Below, one piece after another: positions 1 to 7,782 of a stretch of DNA of 10,614 nt. The notes beneath the pieces were generated by a model. It was not told the origin of the DNA. It saw only the letters and a program-made list of their open reading frames with translations, and made no database searches. The position numbers and the translations under genes were made by a program. This DNA comes from an uncultured Acidobacteriota bacterium. Its GTDB lineage: Bacteria > Acidobacteriota > Thermoanaerobaculia > Gp7-AA8. Each line of letters opens with the position of its first letter. The stretch's first letter is position 1. The stretch lies in the NCBI GenBank assembly GCA_946887105.1, contig CAMPKJ010000170.1, positions 1 through 10,614 on the forward strand, written 5' to 3'.

Positions 1-1
1 G

Positions 2-340
2 CCGGAAGTCAAAACCGTGAAGGTCCGCAGCTCGGTCGACGTCATGGCCGAGTTGGAGGCGCTGCGCAAGCGCGCCACGAACAATCCCGCCGCCAAGGCT
101 TCCGCCAAACGCGACGTCCTGGCCGATCTCAACGCGCTTCGCCCGAAGCGCGATCTCAGTCGCACCCTCCATCTCCAGCTCCCGCCCGGCGTCCTCGCCC
201 GCACCAAATCCGTTCGGGTTACACTAGCGTTCGAGGATGGCGAGGACGCCGTCATCGACACCCAGAACCAGCAACTGGAGCTGGGTGACGCCTCCGACGT
301 CCAGTCTCTCTCGGTCAACCTGAAAATCGATCTGGCCTGA
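2..340 (+). CDS. C-terminal part of an unrecognised protein (5' end outside window)
   Basis: The reading frame is open from base 2 to a TGA at 338-340, giving about 112 residues. A GTG at 17 could be a start, but codons before it in the same frame read PEVKT without a stop and no Shine-Dalgarno is visible, so I treat it as the end of a longer protein. The N-terminal half is charged and helical and holds two similar short units 25 residues apart, DVMAELEALRKRA and DVLADLNALRPKR. The C-terminal half looks beta-rich, with alternating hydrophobic residues in TLHLQLPPG, SVRVTLAF and LSVNLKIDL. No catalytic motif, transmembrane segment or signal peptide is seen. It lies 29 bp upstream of the lytic transglycosylase on the same strand, so cotranscription is likely. 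I do not recognise the family and assign no function. Confidence 0.6.
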   Translation, partial: PEVKTVKVRSSVDVMAELEALRKRATNNPAAKASAKRDVLADLNALRPKRDLSRTLHLQLPPGVLARTKSVRVTLAFEDGEDAVIDTQNQQLELGDASDVQSLSVNLKIDLA

Positions 341-369
341 AACGGCAAGACGGCGGCGAGGGGGTGCGT

Positions 370-1749
370 ATGCGCAACACATTTCTGTTGGCGGGAGTGG
401 CGTTGTATGGAATCGCGTGCGCGAGCTCGGCACCGGCTCCCCAGGTCACTCCGGCCACTCCGGCCGTCGCGGCTCCCCGGCCGGTCGACGCGGAGGCATT
501 CCGCAAGGAGCTCGAGGCGGCGTACACGCAGATCCTGAGCCGCGCGAGCGTGGACGCGCAGTCCGCCGATGACGTCGAAGTGGTCGACGTCGAAGCGGCC
601 GCGTCGATCCCCATCCCCGAACACCGCACCATCGACTCCGCCGTCCGTCTCTTCAGCGGAAGCATGAAGGACAGCATCCAGACCTCGCTGATCCGCTCCG
701 CGCAATACAGAAGGCTCATCGACCAGGCGCTCGCCGAGCAGAAACTGCCCAAGGGGCTGGCCTATCTTCCGGTCATCGAGAGCGCGTACCTGCCGACGCT
801 CACCTCGCGCGCCGGCGCGTACGGGATCTGGCAGTTCATGCCCGACACGGCCCGCGAGTACGGTCTGCGCGTCGACTGGTGGATCGACGAGCGCGCCGAT
901 CCCGAATTCTCCACGCGCGCCGCGGCGACGTATCTGCGCGATCTCCATCGGATGTTCGACGACTGGTCGCTGGCGCTGGCCGCGTACAACTGCGGCCCCG
1001 GACGCGTGCGGCGCACGCTCCAGCAATCGGGCGCGTCGTCGTTTTGGGAGCTGCTCGACGCGGGACTGCTTCCGAAAGAAACGCGCGGCTACGTGCCGAC
1101 GTTCTACGCCACGCTGCTCATCGCCAGCGATCCCGAGGCGTATGGATTCCGGCTGTCGGAGATCGTGGAGCATGATGAGAAACGCGTCGAAGTCCGCGGC
1201 CCGGTCTCGCTGACGTACATCGCCGAAGCGATCGGCGTGGACGAGGATGTGCTGAAGGCGATGAATCCGGCGCTCCGCCGCGGCGTCGTTCCTCCCGGCC
1301 GCGCTTCCGTGCGCGTGCCGTCGAAGAAAGCGGAAACACTGCTCGCGCGCGCGGACAAGCTCCGCGAGGACGACGCGTACATGAAGTTCTGCTCCTTCCA
1401 GCTCCGCAAAGGCGACACCGTGCAGCGCCTCGCCCGCGCCCTCGGCACAAAACCCGAGACCCTGCTGGCGATGAACAACCTCGATGCCACCGACCGCGTC
1501 CGCGCCGGACAGTCGATCTATCTGCCGGTCCGCGCACGCGAGCTCGGCCCGCTCCTCGCGCACCACGACAACGAAGAGATCTTCTACGCCGTCCGCAAAG
1601 GCGACACGCTCTTTTCCATCGCGAAGAAAAACGGACTGACCGTGGCCGAACTGCGCGAGCTGAACGACCTGCCGAAGAAGTCGACGTTGAAGAAGGGGCA
1701 GAAGCTTCGGGTGTCGGCACCGCGCACGATGACTGCGGGCGGCATGTAG
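370..1749 (+). CDS. mltD: Membrane-bound lytic murein transglycosylase, MltD-type, with two LysM repeats
   Basis: The protein has 459 residues, close to E. coli MltD. Lytic transglycosylases cleave the MurNAc-GlcNAc bond of peptidoglycan, forming 1,6-anhydro-MurNAc, in the periplasm. An N-terminal hydrophobic segment (residues 4-17) ends in GIAC, so the protein is exported, perhaps as a lipoprotein, although Gly at -3 is not a classic lipobox residue. The SLT fold spans about 127-260: YLPVIESAY with probable catalytic Glu137, then GAYGIWQFMP and LALAAYNCGPG. Two LysM glycan-binding repeats follow (about 343-387 and 405-449), each opening with RKGDT. ATG 370 is preferred over GTG 364 because GAGGGG at 358-363 gives six bases of spacing to it and none to the GTG. 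Family assignment is secure; the symbol rests on architecture. Confidence 0.93.
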   Translation: MRNTFLLAGVALYGIACASSAPAPQVTPATPAVAAPRPVDAEAFRKELEAAYTQILSRASVDAQSADDVEVVDVEAAASIPIPEHRTIDSAVRLFSGSMKDSIQTSLIRSAQYRRLIDQALAEQKLPKGLAYLPVIESAYLPTLTSRAGAYGIWQFMPDTAREYGLRVDWWIDERADPEFSTRAAATYLRDLHRMFDDWSLALAAYNCGPGRVRRTLQQSGASSFWELLDAGLLPKETRGYVPTFYATLLIASDPEAYGFRLSEIVEHDEKRVEVRGPVSLTYIAEAIGVDEDVLKAMNPALRRGVVPPGRASVRVPSKKAETLLARADKLREDDAYMKFCSFQLRKGDTVQRLARALGTKPETLLAMNNLDATDRVRAGQSIYLPVRARELGPLLAHHDNEEIFYAVRKGDTLFSIAKKNGLTVAELRELNDLPKKSTLKKGQKLRVSAPRTMTAGGM

Positions 1750-1751
1750 CT

Positions 1752-1845
1752 GGCGTTGGGCTTTAGGCGGTAGGCGTTCGGGATGGATCGCGAGACGCGG
1801 CGTCCACGCTGAATCCCAAACGCCTACGGCCTAACGCCCAACGCC
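1752..1845. repeat. Long intergenic palindrome built of heptamer tandem repeats
   Basis: Two 32-base arms (1752-1783 and 1814-1845) are inverted copies of each other with three mismatches. The 30-base centre itself begins TGGA and ends near TCCA, so the stem may extend inward. Each arm is a tandem array of about four heptamers of the form GGCGTTN: the left arm reads ggcgttg, ggcttta, ggcggta, ggcgttc. The element starts 2 bases after the mltD stop and ends just before the putative ileS -35. In RNA it would form a strong hairpin and could end or stabilise the mltD transcript. No U-tract follows, so a classic intrinsic terminator is not shown. It may equally be a REP-like dispersed element. Confidence 0.85.
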
Positions 1846-1853
1846 CGTCGAAG

Positions 1854-1882
1854 TTGAAATCCGCGCCCCCCGCTGCTAGGTT
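1854..1882 (+). promoter_or_regulatory. Putative sigma70-type promoter of ileS
   Basis: A -35 like TTGAAA (1854-1859) and a -10 like TAGGTT (1877-1882) are separated by exactly 17 bases, and TGC precedes the -10 as in an extended -10. Transcription would start near 1889-1890, only 2-3 bases before the ileS ATG at 1892. The region between has no Shine-Dalgarno. This was read by eye and not scored against a genome background. Confidence 0.45.
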
Positions 1883-1891
1883 GCCCCTCCC

Positions 1892-4684
1892 ATGGCCGAA
1901 AGCAGCGATTACAAGAAGACTCTGAACCTGCCGCAAACGACGTTCGCGATGAAGGCGAACCTGCCGCAGAACGAGCCGAAGCGGCTCGAACAGTGGCGGG
2001 GGATGAACCTCTACCAGCTCATTCGCGAAAAGTCCGCCGGCCGTCCGAAGTTCGTGCTGCACGACGGACCGCCGTATGCGAACGGCGAGATTCACACCGG
2101 CCACGCGCTCAACAAGATCCTCAAAGACATCGTCGTGAAGTCGAAGACCATGCTCGGCTACGACTCGCCGTACGTGCCGGGCTGGGATTGCCACGGCCTG
2201 CCGATCGAATCCGCCATCGGCAAGAAGCTCGGCTCGAAGAAAAACGAGATGAGCGCCGCGGAGTTCCGGCGCGCGTGCCGTCAGTTCGCGGCCAGCTACG
2301 TCGACATCCAGCGCAGGGACTTCGTCCGTCTCGGCGTGTTCGGCGACTGGGACCATCCCTACACCACGATGGCGTTCGACTACGAGGCGGACATCGCCGG
2401 CGCGCTCGGACGTTTCTTCGAGACCGGCGCGGTCTACAAAGGTCTGAAGCCGGTGCACTGGTGTACCTACGACCAGTCCGCGCTCGCCGAGGCGGAAGTC
2501 GAATATGCCGAGCACACCTCGCCGTCCGTGTACGTGCGTTTCCGCATGCTCGATGAAGCGGTCACCGAGCTCGATCTGCCGATCGAGAAACCGCTCTACG
2601 CGATCATCTGGACCACCACGCCGTGGACGCTGCCCGCGAACCTCGCCATCGCGGTGAAGCCGGAGTTCGAATACTCGGTGATCGAGCACAACGGCGAGAA
2701 CTACCTGGTCGCGACGGAGCTCGTGAACGCGGTCACGCAGAAGGCCGGCTGGACCGACTACAAGCCGGTCAAGCTCTTCAAAGGCGCGACGCTCGAGCAT
2801 CTCCGCTACCGCCATCCGTTCATCGAACGCGAAGGCACGTTCGTCCTCGGCGATTACGTCACTCTCGATGCCGGCACCGGACTCGTACACACCGCGCCCG
2901 GCCATGGCGCCGATGACTTCGCGACCGGCCGCCGCTACGGTCTCGACATCTACACGCCCGTCAATCATCGCGGCGAGTTCACGTCCGAGGTGCCGTTCTG
3001 GGCGGGCATGCACGTGTTCAAGGCCAACCCGCAGATCGTCGAGCACCTGCGCAGCATCGGCGCGCTCGTGCACACCGAGACCATCACCCACTCCTATCCG
3101 CATTGCTGGCGCTGCAAGAACCCGGTCATCTTCCGCGGCACCGAACAGTGGTTCGTGTCGATGGACAAGACCGGCATCCGCGAGCGCGCGCTGCAGGAGA
3201 TCGAGAAAGTGCAGTGGTTCCCCGCGTGGGGACACGAGCGCATGCGCGGCATGGTCGAGAACCGTCCCGACTGGGTGATCTCGCGCCAGCGCCTGTGGGG
3301 CGTGCCGATCACCGTGCTGTATTGCGAGCAATGCAATGAGGTCGTGTCCTCGCCGGAGTTCTTCCGGAAGGTGACGGACACCTTCCGCCGCGAAGGCGCG
3401 GATGCGTGGTACGAGCGGCCGACCACCGATTTTCACGATCAGCCCTGCCAGTGCGGCAGCACGTCGTACCGCAAGGAAACCGACATCCTCGATGTCTGGT
3501 TCGATTCCGGCTGCTCGCACGTGGCCGTGCTGAAAACGCGTCCCGAGCTGACCTGGCCCGCGGGCGTGTATCTCGAGGGACACGACCAGCACCGCGGCTG
3601 GTTCCAGTCGTCGCTGCTGGTCGGTACCGCGATCGAAGGCGGCGCGCCGTTCCAGCAGGTGGTGACGTGCGGCTTCATCCTCAATGAAGCGGGCGACAAG
3701 ATGTCGAAGTCGAAGGGCAACGCGCTTTCGCCGCAGGACGTGATCAAGCAGAACGGCGCGGACGTGCTGCGCCTCTGGGTCACCACCATCGACTACACCA
3801 CGGACATGGTCTTCGGCCCGCAGATCATGAATCGCACCGCCGACGGCTATAAGAAGATCCGCAATACCGCGCGCTACCTGCTCGCGAACCTCAGCGACTT
3901 CGACCCGGCCACGAATGCCGTGCCGCTCGACCAGCTGCTGCCGATGGATCGCTGGATCGTCGACCGTGCCAATCGCGCCGTCGAACGCTGCCGCCAGGCG
4001 TACGACCAGTACGAGTTCCACGTCGTTTTTCATCGCGTGCTCGAGCTCTGCACGGTGCAGCTCTCGTCGATCTATCTCGACGTCTCGAAGGACACCGTGT
4101 ACTGCGACGCGCCCGATGCGCGCTCGCGCCGCAGCGCACAGACTGCGATGTACGAAGTGCTGCGCGGACTCGTCAGCGTGATCGCGCCGATCCTGTCGTT
4201 CACGGCGGACGAGATCTACGAAGCCATGCCCGGCGATAAGGAAGCGTCGGTGCACCTGACGCTGATCCCGAAGCTTGCAGCGCTGCTCGATGCAGATGAA
4301 GTGAATCGCTGGACACGCGTCCTGCACCTGCGCGACGCAGTGCTGGCGGTGCTCGAGCCCGCACGGGCCGCGAAGCAGATCGGACAGTCGCTCGAAGCGG
4401 ACGTGCTGCTGTATGGGGACCTCGAAGACTTCGGCGTCGATCTCGCGAAGCTGTTCATCGTCTCGCACGTCGACGTCAAGCCGGCGGACGCCGCGGTGAC
4501 GGATCCGCAGTGGGTGGAGATCGAAGGCATTGGCCGCCTCGGCATCGCCTGGACGCCCGCGCGCGGACGCAAATGCGGCCGCTGCTGGCTGTATCGCGAG
4601 GAAGTGGCGAACGACGGCGATCTCTGCGCGCGCTGCCAGGATGTCGTCGATGGGCTCGCGCCAGCCGGCATGCCCACGGCATGA
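1892..4684 (+). CDS. ileS: Isoleucyl-tRNA synthetase
   Basis: This 930-residue cytoplasmic class I aminoacyl-tRNA synthetase charges tRNA-Ile with isoleucine using ATP. E. coli IleRS is 938 residues, so it is full length. Signatures in order: the HIGH-type motif HTGH at 68-71; [10 protein letters not shown] from 97; the CP1 editing domain with [10 protein letters not shown] from 241 and [11 protein letters not shown] from 333, where His333 and Asp342 match the E. coli editing residues; [13 protein letters not shown] at 603-607; an anticodon-binding region; and a C-terminal zinc knuckle with Cys895, Cys898, Cys912 and Cys915. It is thus the bacterial type that keeps the C-terminal zinc. ATG 1892 has no clear Shine-Dalgarno and lies directly behind a putative promoter. 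No T-box leader is present. It ends 38 bases before the next gene. Confidence 0.98.
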   Translation: MAESSDYKKTLNLPQTTFAMKANLPQNEPKRLEQWRGMNLYQLIREKSAGRPKFVLHDGPPYANGEIHTGHALNKILKDIVVKSKTMLGYDSPYVPGWDCHGLPIESAIGKKLGSKKNEMSAAEFRRACRQFAASYVDIQRRDFVRLGVFGDWDHPYTTMAFDYEADIAGALGRFFETGAVYKGLKPVHWCTYDQSALAEAEVEYAEHTSPSVYVRFRMLDEAVTELDLPIEKPLYAIIWTTTPWTLPANLAIAVKPEFEYSVIEHNGENYLVATELVNAVTQKAGWTDYKPVKLFKGATLEHLRYRHPFIEREGTFVLGDYVTLDAGTGLVHTAPGHGADDFATGRRYGLDIYTPVNHRGEFTSEVPFWAGMHVFKANPQIVEHLRSIGALVHTETITHSYPHCWRCKNPVIFRGTEQWFVSMDKTGIRERALQEIEKVQWFPAWGHERMRGMVENRPDWVISRQRLWGVPITVLYCEQCNEVVSSPEFFRKVTDTFRREGADAWYERPTTDFHDQPCQCGSTSYRKETDILDVWFDSGCSHVAVLKTRPELTWPAGVYLEGHDQHRGWFQSSLLVGTAIEGGAPFQQVVTCGFILNEAGDKMSKSKGNALSPQDVIKQNGADVLRLWVTTIDYTTDMVFGPQIMNRTADGYKKIRNTARYLLANLSDFDPATNAVPLDQLLPMDRWIVDRANRAVERCRQAYDQYEFHVVFHRVLELCTVQLSSIYLDVSKDTVYCDAPDARSRRSAQTAMYEVLRGLVSVIAPILSFTADEIYEAMPGDKEASVHLTLIPKLAALLDADEVNRWTRVLHLRDAVLAVLEPARAAKQIGQSLEADVLLYGDLEDFGVDLAKLFIVSHVDVKPADAAVTDPQWVEIEGIGRLGIAWTPARGRKCGRCWLYREEVANDGDLCARCQDVVDGLAPAGMPTA

Positions 4685-4687
4685 GAC

Positions 4688-4696
4688 TGCTACACT
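4688..4696 (+). promoter_or_regulatory. Putative extended -10 element for the small basic protein operon
   Basis: TGC followed by TACACT (4691-4696) lies in the gap after ileS. It resembles the TGC-preceded -10 proposed for ileS. No convincing -35 is seen 16-18 bases upstream. Transcription would start near 4703, ahead of the Shine-Dalgarno at 4711. It could drive the three downstream genes independently of ileS. Confidence 0.35.
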
Positions 4697-4722
4697 GAGC
4701 TCACATCAAAAGGAGCGAGCAA

Positions 4723-4947
4723 ATGGCGTTGAAGACGAAGGACATCAAGAAGAAGGCGGAGAAGGTCATCAAGAAGGCGAAGAGCGCGGCCAACGACGTC
4801 GCCGACAAGGCCGGAACTGTCGCCAAGAAGGTGAAGAAAGCCGCCGCGCCGAAAATCAAGGAAGCGAAGAAAGCGGCACGTTCCGCCGCCAAAGACGCGC
4901 TCAACGCCACGGCGAAGAAGTTGAAGAAAACCGCGCGGTCGCTCTAA
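4723..4947 (+). CDS. Small Lys/Ala-rich basic protein (histone H1-like or LEA-like composition)
   Basis: This 74-residue protein has 23 Lys, 2 Arg and 20 Ala against only 6 acidic residues, and no Cys, Trp or Tyr. Lys pairs recur at short intervals (KKK at 9-11, KK at 17, 35, 38, 49, 65 and 68) between Ala/Val positions, as in a basic amphipathic helix; one Pro at 43 divides it. There is no signal peptide or membrane segment. AGGAG at 4711-4715 with seven bases of spacing gives a strong start, so it is probably well translated. Similar composition occurs in bacterial H1-like nucleoid proteins and in LEA-type stress proteins; composition alone cannot choose between them. Binding to nucleic acid is inferred from charge. 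The next gene begins three bases after its stop. Confidence 0.8.
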   Translation: MALKTKDIKKKAEKVIKKAKSAANDVADKAGTVAKKVKKAAAPKIKEAKKAARSAAKDALNATAKKLKKTARSL

Positions 4948-4950
4948 CGC

Positions 4951-5766
4951 GTGCGCTACGCCGACCTCCACACCCACACCTATCATTCCGACGGCACGCG
5001 GTCGCCGAAAGAGGTGGTGGATGTCGCGCTCGCCCACGGCATCGAAATCCTGGCGATCAGCGATCACGACAATCTCGCCGCGTATTACGAGATCCAACCG
5101 TATGCCGTCATCCAGGGCGTGACGCTGATTCCGGCCATCGAGCTCTCCTGCGGCTACGGCGGCGTGGACGTGCACGTGCTCGCGTACGCGTTCGACGCGC
5201 ACGATGAACGCATCGGCGAGCGTCTGCGTGGCTTTCGCGCCGCGCGCCAGCGCCGCGGTCTGGCCATGGCCGAGCGGCTTGGCGACCTCGGGTATCGCAT
5301 CGATCCGCAACGCGTCGACGAGCTCGCGGCGGGAGGCGCGGTCGGACGTCCCCACGTCGCGCGCGCCCTCGTCGAAGCCGGCTACGTCGCCACCGTCTCC
5401 GACGCGTTCGACAAGCTTCTCGGCACCGGCAAGCCCGCTTTCGTCGACAAGGAACGCTTCCGCATCGAAGAAGCCGTCGAGCTGATCCGCTCCGCCGGCG
5501 GCGTGACCTCCATCGCGCACCCGACGCTTTATCCCGATCACGGACGGCTCGTGCCGCTCCTGCTCGACGCCGGCATCGACGCGGTGGAAGTGCTGCATCC
5601 CGCCGTCGACGAGAACCATCGCGAGCGTTACGCGAACCTCGCTCGCTTCCGAGGAAAGTTCACGACCGGCGGGTCCGACGATCACGGCAAGGTGAAGACC
5701 TGCGAGACCCTCGGGACGGTGAAGATCCCTGAAACGACGATCGCGCCGATCCTCGAGCGGCTCTGA
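4951..5766 (+). CDS. PHP-domain metal-dependent phosphoesterase (RNase AM / nucleoside bisphosphatase-like)
   Basis: This is a 271-residue PHP hydrolase. Metal-ligand motifs are intact: DLHTHTYHSDG with His7, His9 and Asp14; SDHDN with Asp38, His39 and Asp40; Glu64 in IELSCG; His75 in DVHVLAY; His190 in IAHPT; and GGSDDHG with Asp243 and His245. Size and motif order fit the group of E. coli RNase AM (YciV/TrpH), which acts as a 5'-3' exonuclease maturing rRNA 5' ends and hydrolyses 3',5'-nucleoside bisphosphates. The exact substrate cannot be read from sequence. The start is GTG, three bases after the stop of the small basic protein and with no separate Shine-Dalgarno, so translation is probably coupled. 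It ends 41 bases before the QueG-type gene. Class is secure, substrate moderate. Confidence 0.9.
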   Translation: MRYADLHTHTYHSDGTRSPKEVVDVALAHGIEILAISDHDNLAAYYEIQPYAVIQGVTLIPAIELSCGYGGVDVHVLAYAFDAHDERIGERLRGFRAARQRRGLAMAERLGDLGYRIDPQRVDELAAGGAVGRPHVARALVEAGYVATVSDAFDKLLGTGKPAFVDKERFRIEEAVELIRSAGGVTSIAHPTLYPDHGRLVPLLLDAGIDAVEVLHPAVDENHRERYANLARFRGKFTTGGSDDHGKVKTCETLGTVKIPETTIAPILERL

Positions 5767-5786
5767 ACCTGGAACGCCTTTTGTCC

Positions 5787-5804
5787 GCGTCGTGTTCACG
5801 ACGC
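5787..5804. promoter_or_regulatory. Perfect inverted repeat just upstream of the QueG-type start codon
   Basis: GCGTCGTG and CACGACGC form an 8-base perfect inverted repeat around TT. It ends three bases before the ATG at 5808 and so occupies the place of a ribosome binding site. As RNA it could make a 7-bp stem with a 4-base loop hiding the start; as DNA it could be an operator. The role is not established. Confidence 0.5.
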
Positions 5805-5807
5805 CGG

Positions 5808-6740
5808 ATGACTCTGACCCGCCTTTCGGACGTCTGGCCCGATCTCGAACGCGTTGCGCGTGCCGAGGGGGCGATCCATGTCGGCGCGAGCGACGTCGAG
5901 GATGCGCACGCGGCGCTGTTCGGCGCGTGGATCGAGCGCGGACATCACGCGTCGATGTCGTATCTCGCGAAGAACGCCGCCATCCGCGTCAATCCGGGCG
6001 AGCGCTTTCCGTGGGCGAAGTCCGTGGTGGTGATCCTCGTCCCGTATGCGCCCGCGCGACCCGACGCACCCGACCACGCGCTCAGTCACACCATCGCGCG
6101 ATACGCCCTCGGCGATGACTATCACGACGTGCTGGACCGCATCCTGCGCAAGCTCGAAGAGACGCTGCCGGGCGTGAAGACCTGGCGCTACGTCGACACC
6201 GGTCCGCTCTCCGATCGCTCCTACGGCGCGCAGGCGGGCCTCGGATGGATCGGCAAGAACGGCATGCTGATCCACGAGCGCGACGGCTCGTACTTCTTCA
6301 TCGGCACGCTGCTCACCGCTCTCGAAAACGACATCGAGCCGGAGCTCGTCACCGATCGTTGCGGCACGTGTACGCGTTGCATCGATGCCTGCCCGACCAA
6401 TGCGATCCTGCCCGACCGCACCATCGCCTCCGCGGATTGCATCAGCTACGCGACCATCGAACACCGCGGCCCGCTCGATGCGCACCTCGCCGAACATCTG
6501 GACGGCAACACGTTCGGCTGCGACATCTGCCAGGAAGTCTGCCCGTGGAACCGCCGCGCACCCGACGCACACCCGGCGTTCGCTCCGCGCGACGAATACC
6601 GCGCCACGCCGATCACCGATCTCCTCCGCTTCACGCAGACGGACTTCTCGACACTCTTTCGCAAGAGCGCCATCAAGCGCGCGAAGCTGGCGGGGATGCA
6701 GAGAAACGTGGAAGCGTTGACCGAGTCACGGCAGCGGTAA
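5808..6740 (+). CDS. queG: Epoxyqueuosine reductase (QueG-type cobalamin-dependent iron-sulfur protein)
   Basis: QueG reduces epoxyqueuosine to queuosine in the anticodon wobble position of tRNAs for Tyr, His, Asp and Asn, using cobalamin and two [4Fe-4S] clusters in the cytoplasm. The 310 residues carry the family signatures: YVDTGPLSDR followed by AGLGWIGKNG (cobalamin and active-site region), a ferredoxin-like CGTCTRCIDACP with Cys185, 188, 191 and 195, then Cys211 and the hallmark CDICQEVCPWN with Cys238, 241 and 245. All eight cluster cysteines are present. It is shorter than the approximately 380-residue E. coli and Bacillus proteins, lacking the C-terminal HEAT-like repeats, as in some known homologues. 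ATG 5808 is chosen over TTG 5781; neither has a good Shine-Dalgarno. The 3' end overlaps the opposite-strand PilZ gene by 15 bp. Confidence 0.93.
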   Translation: MTLTRLSDVWPDLERVARAEGAIHVGASDVEDAHAALFGAWIERGHHASMSYLAKNAAIRVNPGERFPWAKSVVVILVPYAPARPDAPDHALSHTIARYALGDDYHDVLDRILRKLEETLPGVKTWRYVDTGPLSDRSYGAQAGLGWIGKNGMLIHERDGSYFFIGTLLTALENDIEPELVTDRCGTCTRCIDACPTNAILPDRTIASADCISYATIEHRGPLDAHLAEHLDGNTFGCDICQEVCPWNRRAPDAHPAFAPRDEYRATPITDLLRFTQTDFSTLFRKSAIKRAKLAGMQRNVEALTESRQR

Positions 6741-7724
6741 CTCGAACGCGCGTCCGACGATGGTCGGATCGACCGAGCGGTCGAGGTACTCCCACACCGC
6801 GAGCGCGTCGGGATGGTTCGCGATGGGCGGCGCGGCGGCGCGCGTGGCGGGGTCGTTGATCACCAGCCGCGCGCGGCGATACCAGTGCAGCGCTTCCTCG
6901 GGATTGAGGCGCAGCTCTTCGCGCACGCCCTGAATCAGCAGGTATTGCTCGGCCGGGATTCCGGACGCTTCGATCTCGCGATACGACGGTGCCATCTGCC
7001 GCGCGCGGGCGCGGATGATCTTCAGCTTCAGGCGCAGCGACTGCGTGTCGATCGCGGCACGGTTCATCTCGCAGAGATGGCCGATCGCGAGCCGCAGGAG
7101 CTCGGGCTTCTCGTTGACGAACAGACCGGCGCGGTACGTGCGCGTCGTGCTTCCGGTGATCGCCTTGATCATCGTCCAGGCCACCTGCCCCTGCACCGAC
7201 ACCTCGATGTTCGACTGCGGCACCGCGAACTGCAGCGTTCCCGACGCGCCGTGCCGCGGCTGATGCGGCAGGACGATGCGCGCGCCGCGTGCGGAGAGAT
7301 CCTCGACGTCCGCGGGCTGGCCGTCGAACGTCGCGGTGAGTGAAGGCACGATGTAGAAGCGATCGGTCGAGCGCAGTTCCTCGATCCGGCTGGTGCGGCT
7401 CGAGGTCTGCAGATGCGCGATCAGCGAGCGCATGAGCTCGGGCGATCCGTACGTGCGCACGCCCGACATCAATTTGCCCGGCCAGCTCGGGTCGGAGTGC
7501 GACCAGACGATCGTGGCCTCGATCGACACCGGCGTCGCGCGGCCTTCCATGGCGATCTGCAACATCGACTTCGTGCCGGTCTCGACGCGATGCTCGTGAC
7601 GGAAGCGCGCACCTTTCTCCGAGATGTCGCAAATCGCGACTGCTGCCGCGCCGAACCGCGCGGATAGCGGAGGCGCGAGCAGGAACCGCTCGGCTGTCCG
7701 CAGGTTGCGTGCTGCTTCGTGCAT
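6726..7724 (-). CDS. Tandem PilZ-domain protein, probable c-di-GMP receptor
   Basis: The 332-residue protein has two PilZ-like modules. The first has an RxxxR motif at Arg9-Arg13 (RTAER) and DxSxxG at 33-38 (DISEKG). The second has RSTDR at 118-122 and DLSARG at 142-147. Both therefore retain the two motifs that bind c-di-GMP in known PilZ domains, which supports a receptor role rather than a degenerate fold. Residues from about 225 onward are Arg-rich and helical (LKLKIIRARARQ, then EEALHWYRRARLV) and I do not recognise them as a known output domain. No signal peptide or membrane segment is seen, so it is likely cytoplasmic. ATG is at 7724-7722 with only a weak upstream GAG. What it controls (motility, exopolysaccharide, transcription) cannot be told. 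Confidence 0.85.
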   Translation of the reverse strand: MHEAARNLRTAERFLLAPPLSARFGAAAVAICDISEKGARFRHEHRVETGTKSMLQIAMEGRATPVSIEATIVWSHSDPSWPGKLMSGVRTYGSPELMRSLIAHLQTSSRTSRIEELRSTDRFYIVPSLTATFDGQPADVEDLSARGARIVLPHQPRHGASGTLQFAVPQSNIEVSVQGQVAWTMIKAITGSTTRTYRAGLFVNEKPELLRLAIGHLCEMNRAAIDTQSLRLKLKIIRARARQMAPSYREIEASGIPAEQYLLIQGVREELRLNPEEALHWYRRARLVINDPATRAAAPPIANHPDALAVWEYLDRSVDPTIVGRAFELPLP

Positions 7725-7782
7725 TTGGACCCGATCTCTCGCGAAGCTTACACCCGAGGCCGCGGCGAGAATGAAGTAAGTC

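Noticed and set aside
219..226. TTACACTA as an internal promoter for mltD within the upstream gene
   Set aside because: A single -10-like match inside coding sequence with no -35 or extended TG; too weak to list.
364..369. GTG at 364 as the mltD start
   Set aside because: The GAGGGG ribosome binding sequence would touch it without spacing; ATG 370 has correct spacing.
1750..1891. T-box riboswitch before ileS
   Set aside because: The 142-base gap is filled by the palindrome and the putative promoter; there is no room for specifier loop and antiterminator and no T-box-like sequence.
1763..4468. A 901-codon open frame on the minus strand opposite ileS
   Set aside because: ileS is certain by its catalytic and editing motifs. 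The antisense frame is a product of G/C-rich codon use, with His/Arg/Val/Asp-rich low-quality protein and no recognisable domain.
4690..5799. A 369-codon minus-strand frame opposite the small basic protein and PHP genes
   Set aside because: The plus-strand genes have a strong Shine-Dalgarno or a full set of metal-binding motifs; the antisense frame has neither.
5781..5807. TTG start giving a QueG protein nine residues longer
   Set aside because: The added residues MSASCSRRR are not family-like and there is no Shine-Dalgarno; the downstream ATG is preferred.
6673..7632. A second minus-strand frame within the PilZ gene
   Set aside because: Arg/Ala/His-rich translation without motifs; the overlapping frame has two PilZ signatures.
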